DNA of 64,000 bases from an uncultured Myxococcales bacterium (GCA_937980205.1 CALJKW010000050.1:124001-188000), one strand, 5' to 3'; shown: positions 7,154-16,685, counted from the first letter of the stretch. The notes: a model not told the origin generated them from the letters alone. Numbers and translations: made by a program.

Positions 7154-8540
7154 GGCGGAAGTCGTGTGCGTCGACCCCGTAGCGTTTCAGCAGCCGGTGC
7201 AGGTTCTCGCGCTCCATGCCCGCGCGCTCCGCGGCGCGCGTGACGTTGCCGGCGAACTCGCGAAGAAGGGCGACGAGATAGTCGCGTGACATGCGATCTC
7301 GGGCGAGCTCGACGGCATCGCGGTAGGGCATCTTTACGAGAAGCTCCGGCGGCAGCTGACCGCCCTGCACGCCCTTCACCTCTGCGGGGAGCGCATCGAC
7401 GGCGACCTGGGGCCCGGTCGACACGGCGACGGCGCGCTCGACCGCGTTCTCGAGCTCCCGGACGTTGCCCGGCCAGGAGTAGCCGCTGAGCGTCCTCAGC
7501 GCGTCGGGCTCGAACCGGTCGGCAGGCCGCTGGTGCGCCTTCGCGTAGCGCTTGAGGAAGTGCGCAGCCAGCAGAGGGATGTCCTCTTTCCGCTCGCGCA
7601 GCGGCGGGAGTCGCAGGGTGAAGACGTTCAAGCGGTAGAACAGATCTTCACGGAAGCGCCCCGTCTGAACCTCTGCCTTCAGGTCGCGGTGAGTTGCGGC
7701 GATCACGCGAACGTCGATCTTGCTGGGCGCGTTCTCGCCGACACGGCGAATTTCGCGCTCCTGCAGCGCGCGGTTGAGCTTCACCTGAACGGTCAGCGGC
7801 AAATCTCCTATCTCGTCCAGGAACAGCGTGCCGTGGTTGGCCTCGTGGAAGAGCCCGTCCTTGGCGGAAACCGCGCCGGTGAACGCACCCTTCGCGTGAC
7901 CGAAGAGCTCGCTCTCCACCAGCTCGGGCGGCAAGGCGCCGCAGTTGACCGCGACGAACCGCTGCTCGCGCCGGGTGCTGCGGCGGTGAATGGCGCGAGC
8001 GACGAGCTCCTTGCCGGTGCCGGTCTCTCCGGTGACGAGCACGGTGATGTCGACCTGGGCGGCCCGATCGATGAGCGTGTACAGCTCGCGCATGGCCGCG
8101 CTCTTTCCGACCAGGGCGTCGAAGCCGTAGACCCCCTCGAGCTCCTTCTGGAGGTTCGCCGCCTGCTCACGCAGCCGCTTGCGCTCGACGGCGCGAGCGA
8201 CGACCAGTGCGACCTCGTCCGGCTCGAACGGCTTCTGGACGTAGTCGTACGCGCCGAGCTTGATGGCCTCGACCGCCTTCTGGACCGATGCGTACGCCGT
8301 CATCATCACCACCTCGGTCAGCGGCGAGCTCTCTTTCACCGCCTTCAGCACCTCGAAGCCGTCGGCGCCGGGCATGCGGATGTCGGTGACGACGAGATCG
8401 AAGCGCCGCGTGGCGAGGAGCGAGAGCGCACGCGCCCCGTCATTGGCCGTCGTGACGTCGTACGCCGCGCCCAAGATGCGCGTGAACAGCTTGAGCATGT
8501 TCTCTTTGTCGTCGACGACGAGCACGGTTGAACGGCTCAT
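7140..8540 (-). CDS. NtrC-family sigma-54-dependent response regulator
   Basis: A 466-residue response regulator. The receiver domain (1-120) has the acidic pair DD at 10-11, the phospho-acceptor Asp in VVTDIRMPG and the Lys in YVQKPFEP. The AAA+ domain has Walker A GETGTGKE, the GAFTGA loop that contacts sigma-54 and the Walker B segment LFLDEIGD. A Fis-type helix-turn-helix (GNVTRAAERAGMERENLHRLLKRYG) ends the protein. It is translationally coupled to the kinase upstream by an ATGA overlap at 8537-8540. It therefore probably activates sigma-54 promoters in response to that kinase. The neighbouring cusCBA genes suggest a copper or envelope signal, but I found no convincing sigma-54 promoter before cusC. 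Its stop overlaps the convergent reductase gene. Confidence 0.92.
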   Translation of the reverse strand: MSRSTVLVVDDKENMLKLFTRILGAAYDVTTANDGARALSLLATRRFDLVVTDIRMPGADGFEVLKAVKESSPLTEVVMMTAYASVQKAVEAIKLGAYDYVQKPFEPDEVALVVARAVERKRLREQAANLQKELEGVYGFDALVGKSAAMRELYTLIDRAAQVDITVLVTGETGTGKELVARAIHRRSTRREQRFVAVNCGALPPELVESELFGHAKGAFTGAVSAKDGLFHEANHGTLFLDEIGDLPLTVQVKLNRALQEREIRRVGENAPSKIDVRVIAATHRDLKAEVQTGRFREDLFYRLNVFTLRLPPLRERKEDIPLLAAHFLKRYAKAHQRPADRFEPDALRTLSGYSWPGNVRELENAVERAVAVSTGPQVAVDALPAEVKGVQGGQLPPELLVKMPYRDAVELARDRMSRDYLVALLREFAGNVTRAAERAGMERENLHRLLKRYGVDAHDFRLKEP

Positions 8541-9877
8541 GGCGCGGGCAGCCTCACCGTGAACGTTGCTCCGGCACCCGGCGCCGAACGCAGCTCGATG
8601 TTGCCGCCGTGCGCCTCGGCGATGGCCTGCGAGACGGCGAGGCCGAGGCCCGTGCCCGACGGCTTCGTCGTGAAGAAGGGCTCGAACAGCCGCGTCCGTT
8701 GCTGCAGTGGCACGCCGGGGCCGTTGTCGCTGACCGTGATTGAGGCGCCCCCTTCGTCGGCTTCCAACTCGACGCGAACGGAGCCCCCTTCGCCCGCCGC
8801 CTCGGCCGCGTTCTTGATCAGGTTGAAGACGATCTGCCTCAGCTTCTGCGGGTGGCCCGCCGCGGTGGCCGAGCCCTCCACCACGATGGTCACTCCGTCG
8901 AGCTGGTCTGACTCGCGCATGCGCGCGATGACCTCGTCGCAGAGGTCGCGCAGCGGGCACGGCACGGAGGCGGTGCGAGCCGGCCTCGAAAGCTCGAGGA
9001 GCCCGTCGACGATCTCCTGGCACCGGAGCGCCTCGTCGGCGATCACCTTGAGGTCCTCGGCGAGCCCGCCTTCGGCCTTCTGCTCGAGCAGCCGGACGTA
9101 GCCGATGATGACGCCGAGCGGGTTGTTGATCTCGTGCGCGACGCCCGCGGCGAGACGGCCGATGCCGGCGAGCTTCTCGCTCTGTACCAGCCGCTCCTGG
9201 TGGGCCTTGAGCGCGGCCGTCATCGCGTTGAACCGCTCGGCCAACCGGCCGAACTCGTCGCGGCCCTTGACGTCGATGCGTGTGTCGAGATCGCCCTCGG
9301 CGACGCGCGCTGCTCCGGCTTCGAGGCGAGCGATGGGCCTCGCGACGCTGCGGCCGATGTACAGCGCGACCGCGACGGCGAAGAGCGTCGCGCCGATGAG
9401 CGCCACCAACATCCACCGGAAGGTGGCGTGCTCGGTCGCCGCAGCGTGCTCGTCGAAGCGCACCGTCGAGCGCTCGAAGCTCTCTTGAACGCGCGCGGCG
9501 GCAGCCAGCGCGACACCCGCCGTGGGCAGAGCGCGCTCGAGCTCATCGAGTCGCTGGCGTTGCTCCGCCGAGCGGGCGCGCTTGCGCAGCGTCGCCAGGG
9601 TCGAGCGGATGCGCGCCGACGTCCGCTCCCGTGCGGCGCCGGCTTCGGCCTCGGCGCCCGGCAGCGCGGCCTGGGCCTCCTGTGCGGCGAGCTCGGCGAT
9701 GGCCGCCTTCAGCTCCAGCGCGATGCGGACGCTCTCCTCGTTCGCCTGCGCGCTGTGGACGAGCTGGTGGATCTCGGCCATGCCTGCGATCGCGAGGTAC
9801 GTGGCCGCCGAGAACAGCAGCACGAGTGCGCCGAACGCCACCAACAGCCGCCGGGAGATGGTCGACCACGTCTTCAT
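8537..9877 (-). CDS. Sensor histidine kinase (HAMP + HisKA + HATPase)
   Basis: A 446-residue membrane sensor. The start at 9877 places a first transmembrane segment at residues 12-33 (LLVAFGALVLLFSAATYLAI). A periplasmic helical region rich in Glu and Ala follows, then a second membrane segment near 165-185 and a HAMP linker. The H-box is LAAGVAHEINNPLG with the phosphorylated His. The ATP-binding N, G1 and G2 boxes are NLIKNAAEA, DNGPGVP and GTGLGLAVS. An upstream start at 9970 would add an unlikely polar extension. It partners the NtrC-type regulator with which it overlaps. The stimulus is unknown; a location 94 bases downstream of cusA makes metal stress plausible. Confidence 0.9.
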   Translation of the reverse strand: MKTWSTISRRLLVAFGALVLLFSAATYLAIAGMAEIHQLVHSAQANEESVRIALELKAAIAELAAQEAQAALPGAEAEAGAARERTSARIRSTLATLRKRARSAEQRQRLDELERALPTAGVALAAAARVQESFERSTVRFDEHAAATEHATFRWMLVALIGATLFAVAVALYIGRSVARPIARLEAGAARVAEGDLDTRIDVKGRDEFGRLAERFNAMTAALKAHQERLVQSEKLAGIGRLAAGVAHEINNPLGVIIGYVRLLEQKAEGGLAEDLKVIADEALRCQEIVDGLLELSRPARTASVPCPLRDLCDEVIARMRESDQLDGVTIVVEGSATAAGHPQKLRQIVFNLIKNAAEAAGEGGSVRVELEADEGGASITVSDNGPGVPLQQRTRLFEPFFTTKPSGTGLGLAVSQAIAEAHGGNIELRSAPGAGATFTVRLPAP

Positions 9878-9957
9878 CGCGGCCCCGCCCAGCAAGTCGC
9901 GCGCCGCGCAGCGAGCCCCGGAAGACGGCCGGTTGCGCGTGCGCGGCGCACTGCAAC

Positions 9958-9976
9958 TGTGATGACCCAAATCACA
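9958..9976. other. Inverted repeat across the cusA stop codon
   Basis: TGTGAT and ATCACA flank a 7-base loop, giving a perfect 6-bp inverted repeat that covers the cusA stop. It sits at the head of the 94-base gap before the kinase gene. It could be a short hairpin that reduces read-through from the efflux genes into the regulators, or a protein site. The spacing is wrong for a CRP box. There is no U tract. Confidence 0.3.
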
Positions 9977-12900
9977 CTGTTGCCGTGCTCGCCGGCCCGG
10001 ATGGGAGCTCTCGCTGTCGCCAGAGCAGGTACACGGCTGGGTAGACCAACAGCTCGAGCAGGAAGCTCGTGAGCAGGCCGCCGACCATCGGTGCGGCGAT
10101 GCGCTTCATCAGATCGGCGCCGGTGCCGGTCGACCACATGATCGGCAACAGGCCCAACATCGCGGCGCACACCGTCATCGCCTTCGGTCGAATGCGCTTC
10201 ACGGCGCCATGGACGATGGCCTCGCGCAAGTCTTTAAGGGTCTCGAGCTTGCCGCGCTTCTTCGCGTCGTCGTACGCCAGATCGAGGAACAGCAGCATGA
10301 AGACGCCGGTCTCGGCGTCGAGCCCCATCAAGGCGATCATCCCCACCCAGACGGCGATGGAGACGTTGTAGTCGAGGGCCCAGAGCAGCCAGACGGCGCC
10401 GATGGCCGAGAAGGGCACCGCGAGCATCACCAGCGCCGCTTTGAAGCTGGAGCGGGTGTTCATGTAAAGCAGCCCGAAGATCAGCACGAGCGTGAGCGGC
10501 AGCACGAGCTTCAGGCGCTCTTTGACGCGCAGCATGTTCTCGTACTGGCCACTCCACGTCATCGAGTAGCCGGGCGGCACTTTCACGGCGTTGGCGACGG
10601 CCAGCTTCGCCTCGTCGACGTAGCTGCCGACGTCGATCTTCGAGGTGTCGAAGTCGACGTAGACGTAGCCCGCCAGCATGCCGTTCTCATCGCGGATCAT
10701 CGAGGGGCCGTGCGTGAGCTCCACGTCGGCGATCTCCTCCATCGGGATCTGGCCCTGCATCGAGGGCAGCGGCAGCAGCACGCGCCTGAGCGACTGCAGA
10801 TCGTCGCGATAGTCGCGGGCGTAGCGCACGCTGATGCCGTAGCGCTCGCGACCTTCGACGGTCGTGCTCTGGTTGTCGCCGCCCACCGCCGTCATCACCA
10901 TCATGTTGGCGTCGTCGACCGAAAGGCCGTACCGCGCGAGCTTGTCGCGCTTGAGCACGAAGTCGACGAAGTAGCCACCGGCGACGCGCTCGGCGTAGGC
11001 GCTGCGCGTGCCGGGGACCTTCGAGACGGCGGCCTCCGTCTCGCGAGCGAGCCGCTCGACGGTCGCCAGGTCCGCGCCCATCACCTTGATGCCCACCGGC
11101 GTACGGATGCCGGTCGACAGCATGTCGAGCCGCCCCTTGATGGGCATCGTCCACGCGTTGGAGATGCCGGGCAGCTGCAGCGCGGCGTTGAGCTCGTCGA
11201 CGAGCTCCTCGTAGCCGATGCGATCGGGCCACGCCGTGCGCAGCACGCGCTTGACCCACTGCGGCGCCCAAGACGAGTACCAGCGCGGCTTCTCCCGCCA
11301 GGAGCTCTCTGGCTTGAGCAGCACCGTCGTCTCCATCATGGTGAACGGCGCGGGGTCGGTCGAGGTGCCGGCGCGGCCTGCCTTGCCGAACACCCGATCG
11401 ACCTCGGGGAACGTCATCAGGATCTTGTCCTGAACCTGCAGCGCCTTTTGCGCCTCCGCGACCGACATGCCGGGCTCGACTGCGGACGGCATGTACAGGA
11501 TCGTGCCTTCGCGCAGCGGCGGCATGAACTCGGAGCCCAGCCGCAGGTAGACCGGCACGGTGGTGGCCACGAGCAGCAGGGCTACGATGATGGTCGCGCG
11601 CGGGTGCCGCAGCACGAAGCGGCATGGCGGCTCGTAGATGCGGTGGAGCAGGGCGCTGATCGGGTGGCGCTCCTCCGAGTGGTAGGTGCCGACCAGCAAC
11701 TTCGTGGCGAGCCAGGCGAGCGGCCGCGGGCGGAAGGTGAACGGCTCGATGCGCGCGAAGAGCATGCGCATCGCGGGGTCGAGGGTGATGGCGAGCAGCG
11801 CGGCGATCGCCATCGCCAGGTTCTTCGAGAACGCCAGCGGCCGGAAGAGACGTCCCTCCTGATCGACCAGCGTGAAGATCGGCATGAACGCCACCGCCAC
11901 CACGAGGAGCGAAAAGAAGACGCCGGGCCCTACCTCCATCAACGCCTGCAAGCGGACCTGGTGGAAGTCGCCCTTCTTGCCGTCTTCGATCCAGTGGTGG
12001 ATCTTGTTGTAGGCGTTCTCCACCTCGACGATCGCGCCGTCGACCAGCACTCCGATGGAGATCGCGATGCCTGCGAGCGACATCAGGTTCGCGTTCAGCC
12101 CCATCGCCTTCATCGGAATGAACGCGAGCGCGACGGAGACGGGGATGGTGACGATCGGCACCACCGCCGACGGGAAGTGCCACAGGAACAGGAGGATGAT
12201 CAGCGAGACGACGATGATCTCCTCGATCAGCTTGTCGCTGACCGTCTCGATCGCGCGCTCGATGAGATCGGAGCGATCGTAGGTTGTGACGACCTCGACG
12301 CCGGGAGGCAAGGAGGGCTTCAGGTCTTCGAGCTTCGCCTTGATGCGCTCGATGACGTTCAGCGCGTTCTCACCGTCGCGCATGATCACGATGCCGCCGA
12401 CCACGTCGCCTTCGCCGTTGTAGTCGGCGACCCCGCGGCGCATCTCGGGGCCGAGCGCCACCGTCGCGACGTCTTTGATCAGCACCGGCGTGCCGCCCTC
12501 GGAGCGCAAGACCAGGTTCTCGATGTCGCCGATGCTCTTCACGTAGCCGCGGCCGCGCACCATGTACTCGCGGCCCGAGAGCTCGACGAGACGGCCGCCG
12601 ACGTCGTTGTTCCCCGAGCGGACCGCGGCGATGACCTTCTCGAGGGGCAGCTGGTAGCTCGCCAGCGCGTTCGGGTTGACCGTCACCTGGTACTGCCGCA
12701 CGTGGCCGCCGACCGTGGCGACCTCGGCGACGCCGGGCACGCTCTGGATCGCGTAGCGCAGGAACCAGTCCTGGTACGACCGCAGCTCGTCGGAGGCGTG
12801 CTTGCCGCTGCGATCGACCAGCGCGTACTGAAAGACCCAGCCGACGCTGGTCGCATCGGGCCCCAGCTCGGTCTTCACGCCAGCGGGCAGCTGCGGGGTG

Positions 12901-13247
12901 ATCTTCGACAGGTACTCCAGCACGCGCGTGCGCGCCCAGTAGAGGTCCGTGCCGTCCTCGAAGATGACGTAGACGTAGCTGAAGCCGAAGTCCGAGAAGC
13001 CGCGAATGGCCTTCACCTTCGGCGCACCGAGCAGCGCCGCGGTGATGGGGTAGGTGACCTGGTCCTCGAGGATGTCGGGGCTTCGGTCCCACCGGCTGTA
13101 GATGATGACCTGCGTGTCCGAGAGGTCGGGCAGCGCATCGAGGGGGATCGTCCGCATCGACCACCACGAGAACGCCAGCGCCACCAGCGTCGCCGCGATC
13201 ACGAGGTAACGGTTCTCCGCCGAGAACCGGATGATTCGCGAGATCAC
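9972..13247 (-). CDS. cusA: Heavy-metal RND pump of the CusA (Cu/Ag) type
   Basis: A 1091-residue inner-membrane proton-driven pump of the HME-RND family. The transmembrane-4 segment reads AGIAISIGVLVDGAIVEVEN, the form typical of monovalent-metal CusA pumps rather than the DFG form of divalent CzcA pumps. Met-rich segments such as EPGMS, TMMETT and LDMLSTG are consistent with the methionine relay that moves Cu(I) or Ag(I). Large periplasmic loops follow transmembrane segments 1 and 7 as usual. The start is GTG 13247, overlapping the stop of cusB (GTGA). With the adaptor and outer-membrane channel upstream it should form a tripartite complex that expels copper from periplasm and cytoplasm. 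The kinase gene follows 94 bases after the stop. Confidence 0.93.
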   Translation of the reverse strand: MISRIIRFSAENRYLVIAATLVALAFSWWSMRTIPLDALPDLSDTQVIIYSRWDRSPDILEDQVTYPITAALLGAPKVKAIRGFSDFGFSYVYVIFEDGTDLYWARTRVLEYLSKITPQLPAGVKTELGPDATSVGWVFQYALVDRSGKHASDELRSYQDWFLRYAIQSVPGVAEVATVGGHVRQYQVTVNPNALASYQLPLEKVIAAVRSGNNDVGGRLVELSGREYMVRGRGYVKSIGDIENLVLRSEGGTPVLIKDVATVALGPEMRRGVADYNGEGDVVGGIVIMRDGENALNVIERIKAKLEDLKPSLPPGVEVVTTYDRSDLIERAIETVSDKLIEEIIVVSLIILLFLWHFPSAVVPIVTIPVSVALAFIPMKAMGLNANLMSLAGIAISIGVLVDGAIVEVENAYNKIHHWIEDGKKGDFHQVRLQALMEVGPGVFFSLLVVAVAFMPIFTLVDQEGRLFRPLAFSKNLAMAIAALLAITLDPAMRMLFARIEPFTFRPRPLAWLATKLLVGTYHSEERHPISALLHRIYEPPCRFVLRHPRATIIVALLLVATTVPVYLRLGSEFMPPLREGTILYMPSAVEPGMSVAEAQKALQVQDKILMTFPEVDRVFGKAGRAGTSTDPAPFTMMETTVLLKPESSWREKPRWYSSWAPQWVKRVLRTAWPDRIGYEELVDELNAALQLPGISNAWTMPIKGRLDMLSTGIRTPVGIKVMGADLATVERLARETEAAVSKVPGTRSAYAERVAGGYFVDFVLKRDKLARYGLSVDDANMMVMTAVGGDNQSTTVEGRERYGISVRYARDYRDDLQSLRRVLLPLPSMQGQIPMEEIADVELTHGPSMIRDENGMLAGYVYVDFDTSKIDVGSYVDEAKLAVANAVKVPPGYSMTWSGQYENMLRVKERLKLVLPLTLVLIFGLLYMNTRSSFKAALVMLAVPFSAIGAVWLLWALDYNVSIAVWVGMIALMGLDAETGVFMLLFLDLAYDDAKKRGKLETLKDLREAIVHGAVKRIRPKAMTVCAAMLGLLPIMWSTGTGADLMKRIAAPMVGGLLTSFLLELLVYPAVYLLWRQRELPSGPASTATV

Positions 13248-14713
13248 CGGACGTGGCCCTCGTGCCCCGTTGCCGCGCCGCCGTCGGGGGGCGCCGCGGC
13301 TCCCACGGTCTGGGCGAGCGAAGCGCGCAGGCGCGACTCGGAGTCGATGAGGAAGTTCGCGCGCGTCACCACCTCTTCGCCCTCACCCAGGCCGTCGACG
13401 ACCTCCACGTGCGCGCGGTCGGTCGCGCCGAGCTTCACCTTCCGCGGCTGGAATTTTCCTTCGCCCAGGGCGACAAAGACGATCTGCTCCGTGCCCGAGT
13501 CGATGACCGCGTCCGCGGGAATGCGCAGGCCCTCGCGAGGCGCGGCCCGCAGCACGACCTCGCCGAACATCTCGGGCTTCAGCTCCCCGGCAGGGTTCGG
13601 GAAGCTGAGCCGCACCTTGACCGTGCGCGTCTTCGGGTCGAGCACCGGGTCGATGAAGACGACCTTGCCGTGGAACTCGCGGTTCGGAAATGCCTTGAGC
13701 TCGAGCGTCGCCTCGAGCCCGGTCTTCACGTGGCGCAGCTCGGTCTCATAGACGTCGGCGAGCACCCACACCGTGGAGAGATCGACGATCTCGTACGGCA
13801 TCGCGCCGGCCTCGAGTCGCATGCCCTCGACCACGTCTTTCTTCGTCACCACGCCCGACAGCGGCGACCGGAAGGTGAGCGTCTTCAGCGGGTCGCCCGT
13901 CTGAGCGAGGCGCTCGAGCTCCGAGTCGGGCACGTCCCACAGCGTCAACTTTCGCCTGGCAGCGGCCACGAGCGCATCACCGCCGTGGTCTGCTCCTCCG
14001 GCCTTCGCCAGCGAGTCGCGGGTCTTCACCGCCAAGAGGTACTCGTCCTGCGCCGCGACGAGCTCGGGGCTGTACAGCGCGAAGAGGGGGTCGCCGCGCT
14101 TCACCGGGCGCCCGACGAAGTCGACGAAGATGCGCTCGACGAAGCCGCCGATCTTCACGTTCACCCGGCGGACGCGCGTCTCGTCCACCGCCACGCGCCC
14201 GCTCGTGCGCCAGGCGGTGCCCACCGGCCCGCGCGTGACCGGCGCCGTCTTGAGCCCGATGAGCTGCTGCCGCGCCGGGTCGATCGTGACGTCGGCCACG
14301 CCTTCTGGGGCGCCGCCGCTCGGTGCTGCCGCGGACGCGGGGTCCATCTCCACCAGCTTCATGCCGCAGATGGGACAGTCGCCAGGCTCGTCCCGAATGA
14401 TCTGCGGGTGCATGGGGCACTGGTACTTCTTCGCGGCGGCTTGCTGAGTCGCCGGCGCCGCCCCGTTCTCCACCTTGACGAGCTTCATGCCGCAGATGGG
14501 GCACTCGCCCGACTGGTCTCGCACGATTTGGGGGTGCATCGGGCACTGCCACGTCTCCTTGGCAGCCGCCGCGGCTGTCGGAGCTGCAGCGGGCCGGGTC
14601 GCGAGCACGGCCCCGCCCGCGGCGACGACCGCGCTCACCACCGCGACGACCACGAGCGACAGCACGCCGAACCTGCGCGGTGTCGCGGGACGTGGCGGCG
14701 TCGGCGCGCTCAC
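13244..14713 (-). CDS. cusB: CusB-type membrane fusion protein with two heavy-metal-binding domains
   Basis: A 489-residue periplasmic adaptor. It starts at GTG 14713 within the cusC stop, has one N-terminal membrane anchor (about 14-38), and then carries two copies of a short metal-binding domain (CPMHPQ...GECPICGMKL and CPMHPQ...GDCPICGMKL, about residues 48-115). The rest is the usual adaptor: barrel-sandwich hybrid, alpha-hairpin and beta-barrel (RIFVDFVGRPVKRGDPLFALYSPEL; DLSTVWVLADVYE). The family links the pump to the outer-membrane channel and hands Cu(I)/Ag(I) to it. A duplicated CPMHP domain at the N-terminus is common in this subfamily and probably captures metal in the periplasm. 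It is coupled to both neighbours by 4-base overlaps. Confidence 0.92.
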   Translation of the reverse strand: MSAPTPPRPATPRRFGVLSLVVVAVVSAVVAAGGAVLATRPAAAPTAAAAAKETWQCPMHPQIVRDQSGECPICGMKLVKVENGAAPATQQAAAKKYQCPMHPQIIRDEPGDCPICGMKLVEMDPASAAAPSGGAPEGVADVTIDPARQQLIGLKTAPVTRGPVGTAWRTSGRVAVDETRVRRVNVKIGGFVERIFVDFVGRPVKRGDPLFALYSPELVAAQDEYLLAVKTRDSLAKAGGADHGGDALVAAARRKLTLWDVPDSELERLAQTGDPLKTLTFRSPLSGVVTKKDVVEGMRLEAGAMPYEIVDLSTVWVLADVYETELRHVKTGLEATLELKAFPNREFHGKVVFIDPVLDPKTRTVKVRLSFPNPAGELKPEMFGEVVLRAAPREGLRIPADAVIDSGTEQIVFVALGEGKFQPRKVKLGATDRAHVEVVDGLGEGEEVVTRANFLIDSESRLRASLAQTVGAAAPPDGGAATGHEGHVR

Positions 14714-16092
14714 ATGCCCCCCTGCGGCGGCGCGGCAGAGGTACCGCCCGCAGCGGACGGCTGCGCCTGAGCGCCGGAGCCGGCCATCACCGGGGCTGCC
14801 ATGGCGGCCCCGCCCAGCGCGGGTGGAGCGTCGAGGCTCACCTCGCGAGCGGCGATCGCCAGCCGCCACGCATCGGCGAGGGCGCGAAGGTAGCCATCTT
14901 CGTCGGCGACGTACCCGGCGTTCGCCTCCAGCACCGCGAGGAAGCCGACCTTGCCGACCTTGTACTGCGCCAGCGTGCTCGCGGCGGTCGCCTGCGACTG
15001 GATGAGGAGACCTTCCCGGTACAGCGCGAGCGTGTCCCCGATCGCGCGCATCGCCGCGAGCCGCTGCGACGAGCGCAGCGCGACGAGCTGCTCGATCGTT
15101 TCGAGATCCGCACGCGCCGCCCGAAGTCGCGCGGCTGCCTCCTCGACGGCGCGCGCCTGCTTGACTGTCCCCCACACCGGCAGCGTGGAGCCGACCGAGA
15201 CGAGCCACATCGGCGGCAGCGTCGTGCCCCGCGGCATGAGGCCCGCTCGGAAGGTGACGTCGGGGCCCCAGCTCTGACGCGCTACCGCGACGGCAGCGTC
15301 CGCGGCGGCGCTGCCGAGGCGAGTCAGCGCGCGCTCGGGGCTGCGCTCGAGCGCGTCGGCGACGAGCGCGGCGGCCTCAGGCACCGGCGGGAGCGGCCGA
15401 TCACGCAGCGAGGCGGGCGTCGCGATCGCGGTCTCCAGCGGCGCCGCGCGCAGGCGGTTGAGCGCCTGCAGGCTCTGCCGCTCTTCCGCCTGCAGCGCGA
15501 GCCGCCGCTGCTTGACGCGGTTGAGCTCGAGCTGGGCGCGAAGCACGTCCGACTGCGCGCCCTCGCCGACCTCGTAGCGGCTGCGGGCGAGCTCCGCCGA
15601 CTGCCGCCACAGCTCTTCGAGTCGGCCCAGCAGCACGAGGCGATCCCGGGCGAGCGCGAGGTCGACCCAGGCGCGGCGCACGTCGGCCTCGGTCGAGAGC
15701 CGAAGCCGCGCCAGGGCCTGCTCGGCCTGCGCCGGCGCGAGCTCGGCGAGCTTCCCGCGCGCGGCCAGCTTCCACGGCCACGGCACGGTCTGCGACGTCA
15801 TGATCGAGATCCAGCTCGTCTCCATCGTGCCCAGCTCGAGCCGGGCGAAGCCGTCGTTCTGGATGCCGACCTCGAGCATCGGGTCGGGCAGCGCCCGCAC
15901 CTGCGGGGCGAGCTGCCGCTGCGCCTCAAGCGTCGCCTCGGCCGCCCGCAGCTCGGGCCGCCGGGCGAGGGCCTCTGCGATCAGCCCCTGCAGGGCGGCG
16001 TCGTCGGTTACATTCGAGTCCGAAGACCAGGCGAGGCCGGCGAGCAGCGCGACGGCGAGGCTGTGGACGCGCAACCTCCTGATTCGGCGCAT
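14710..16092 (-). CDS. cusC: CusC/TolC-like outer-membrane efflux channel
   Basis: A 460-residue outer-membrane factor, first gene of the cusCBA operon. ATG 16092 gives a signal peptide with a basic start (RRIRRLRVH) and a hydrophobic core (LAVALLAGLAW). A GTG at 16107 is an alternative start. The body shows the long amphipathic helices of the family in two internal repeats (EALARRPELRAAEATLEAQR and a later DALERSPERALTRLG segment). No lipobox Cys is seen, unlike E. coli CusC. The C-terminal tail is Ala/Gly/Ser-rich and ends PPQGGM. It should form the trimeric exit duct for the pump. Its stop overlaps the cusB start. Confidence 0.88.
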   Translation of the reverse strand: MRRIRRLRVHSLAVALLAGLAWSSDSNVTDDAALQGLIAEALARRPELRAAEATLEAQRQLAPQVRALPDPMLEVGIQNDGFARLELGTMETSWISIMTSQTVPWPWKLAARGKLAELAPAQAEQALARLRLSTEADVRRAWVDLALARDRLVLLGRLEELWRQSAELARSRYEVGEGAQSDVLRAQLELNRVKQRRLALQAEERQSLQALNRLRAAPLETAIATPASLRDRPLPPVPEAAALVADALERSPERALTRLGSAAADAAVAVARQSWGPDVTFRAGLMPRGTTLPPMWLVSVGSTLPVWGTVKQARAVEEAAARLRAARADLETIEQLVALRSSQRLAAMRAIGDTLALYREGLLIQSQATAASTLAQYKVGKVGFLAVLEANAGYVADEDGYLRALADAWRLAIAAREVSLDAPPALGGAAMAAPVMAGSGAQAQPSAAGGTSAAPPQGGM

Positions 16093-16265
16093 GTCGTTAC
16101 CCGGCACGACTCGAGCCGTACGATGAAAAAGTGACAGCCAGGGGGTCGCGCGAGCGCATCGAGGTTTCTGAACTCCTTAGGCGCCAGGTCGGGCGGGCGT
16201 GACACGTCAGCTGTGACTGTAAGGCGGGAGCGTCTCGCGGGTTTTCCGGCTACACGAAGGACGCG
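16093..16265. other. Divergent intergenic region upstream of cusC
   Basis: The 173-base gap lies between cusC and the decayed YHS/HMBD gene. It must hold the cusCBA promoter. I checked both strands for TGGCAC-N5-TTGCA and found no acceptable sigma-54 element, nor a clear CueR or CopY-type dyad. A run of A (ATGAAAAAG on the plus strand) lies near 16121-16130. Nothing else is recognised. Confidence 0.4.
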
Positions 16266-16685
16266 ATGAACGCCCATGACCCTGCAGCGCATCACGCAGC
16301 CGCCGATCACGAGCCGACCATGACGTTGCCCCCGGCAAGGCCAAAGGGGTCAGTACGCGTTCGAGGAGCGCAGGTATTACTTCTGCAACCCCAAGTGCCG
16401 CGAGAGGTTTTCGCGCGGGCCAGCGCGCCTACCTCGCAGAGCGGAAGGCTCCCGCGGCCGTCGCAGGCGCCGAGGACACCCCTGTTGCCGCACCTGCGAG
16501 CCCTTTCGCCACACGGCCAGCTGGGGTTCGAGGCGAGCGGACCGGCCGACGAGCTGCTGGCGAAGGTGAAGGACGTGGTTCATCGGGGTGTGCAGTACAG
16601 CTGCCCGATGCATCCCGAGGTGCGCGAGCAGGAGCCTGGCCCCTGCCCGATCTGCGGAATGGCGCTGCAGCCGGCGAAGCCTTGA
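16266..16685 (+). pseudogene. Decayed YHS + CPMHP heavy-metal-binding protein
   Basis: The plus strand keeps the parts of a YHS domain and a CPMHP metal-binding domain, but in different reading frames. In one frame 16355-16420 reads GQYAFEERRYYFCNPKCRERF, the heart of a YHS domain. About one base further on, the continuation AYLAERKAPAAVAGAED lies in another frame. The C-terminal CPMHPEV...GPCPICGMALQP lies in a third context, open to the stop at 16685. At least three single-base indels, mostly in G or C runs, are needed to rejoin it. The intact version would resemble the N-terminal metal-binding part of the copper ATPase encoded convergently just downstream. Decay is the likeliest reading; sequencing errors in homopolymers are the alternative. 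Confidence 0.65.

Noticed and set aside
9958..9976. A CRP-type operator at the cusA/kinase junction
   Set aside because: TGTGA and TCACA are 9 bases apart rather than 6, and the repeat covers a stop codon, so only a possible hairpin was recorded.
10209..13751. A very long open frame opposite cusA and cusB
   Set aside because: It is full of Arg, His, Asp and Gln and is the antisense shadow of the GC-rich efflux genes; no domain is recognisable.
16093..16265. A sigma-54 promoter before cusC
   Set aside because: Candidates such as TGGCTG...TTTTC lack the GC at -12, and no GG-N10-GC pair was found on either strand.
16266..16685. An intact 139-residue metal-binding protein
   Set aside because: Only the last 45 residues make sense in that frame; the YHS core lies in another frame and its continuation in a third, so it was called a pseudogene.
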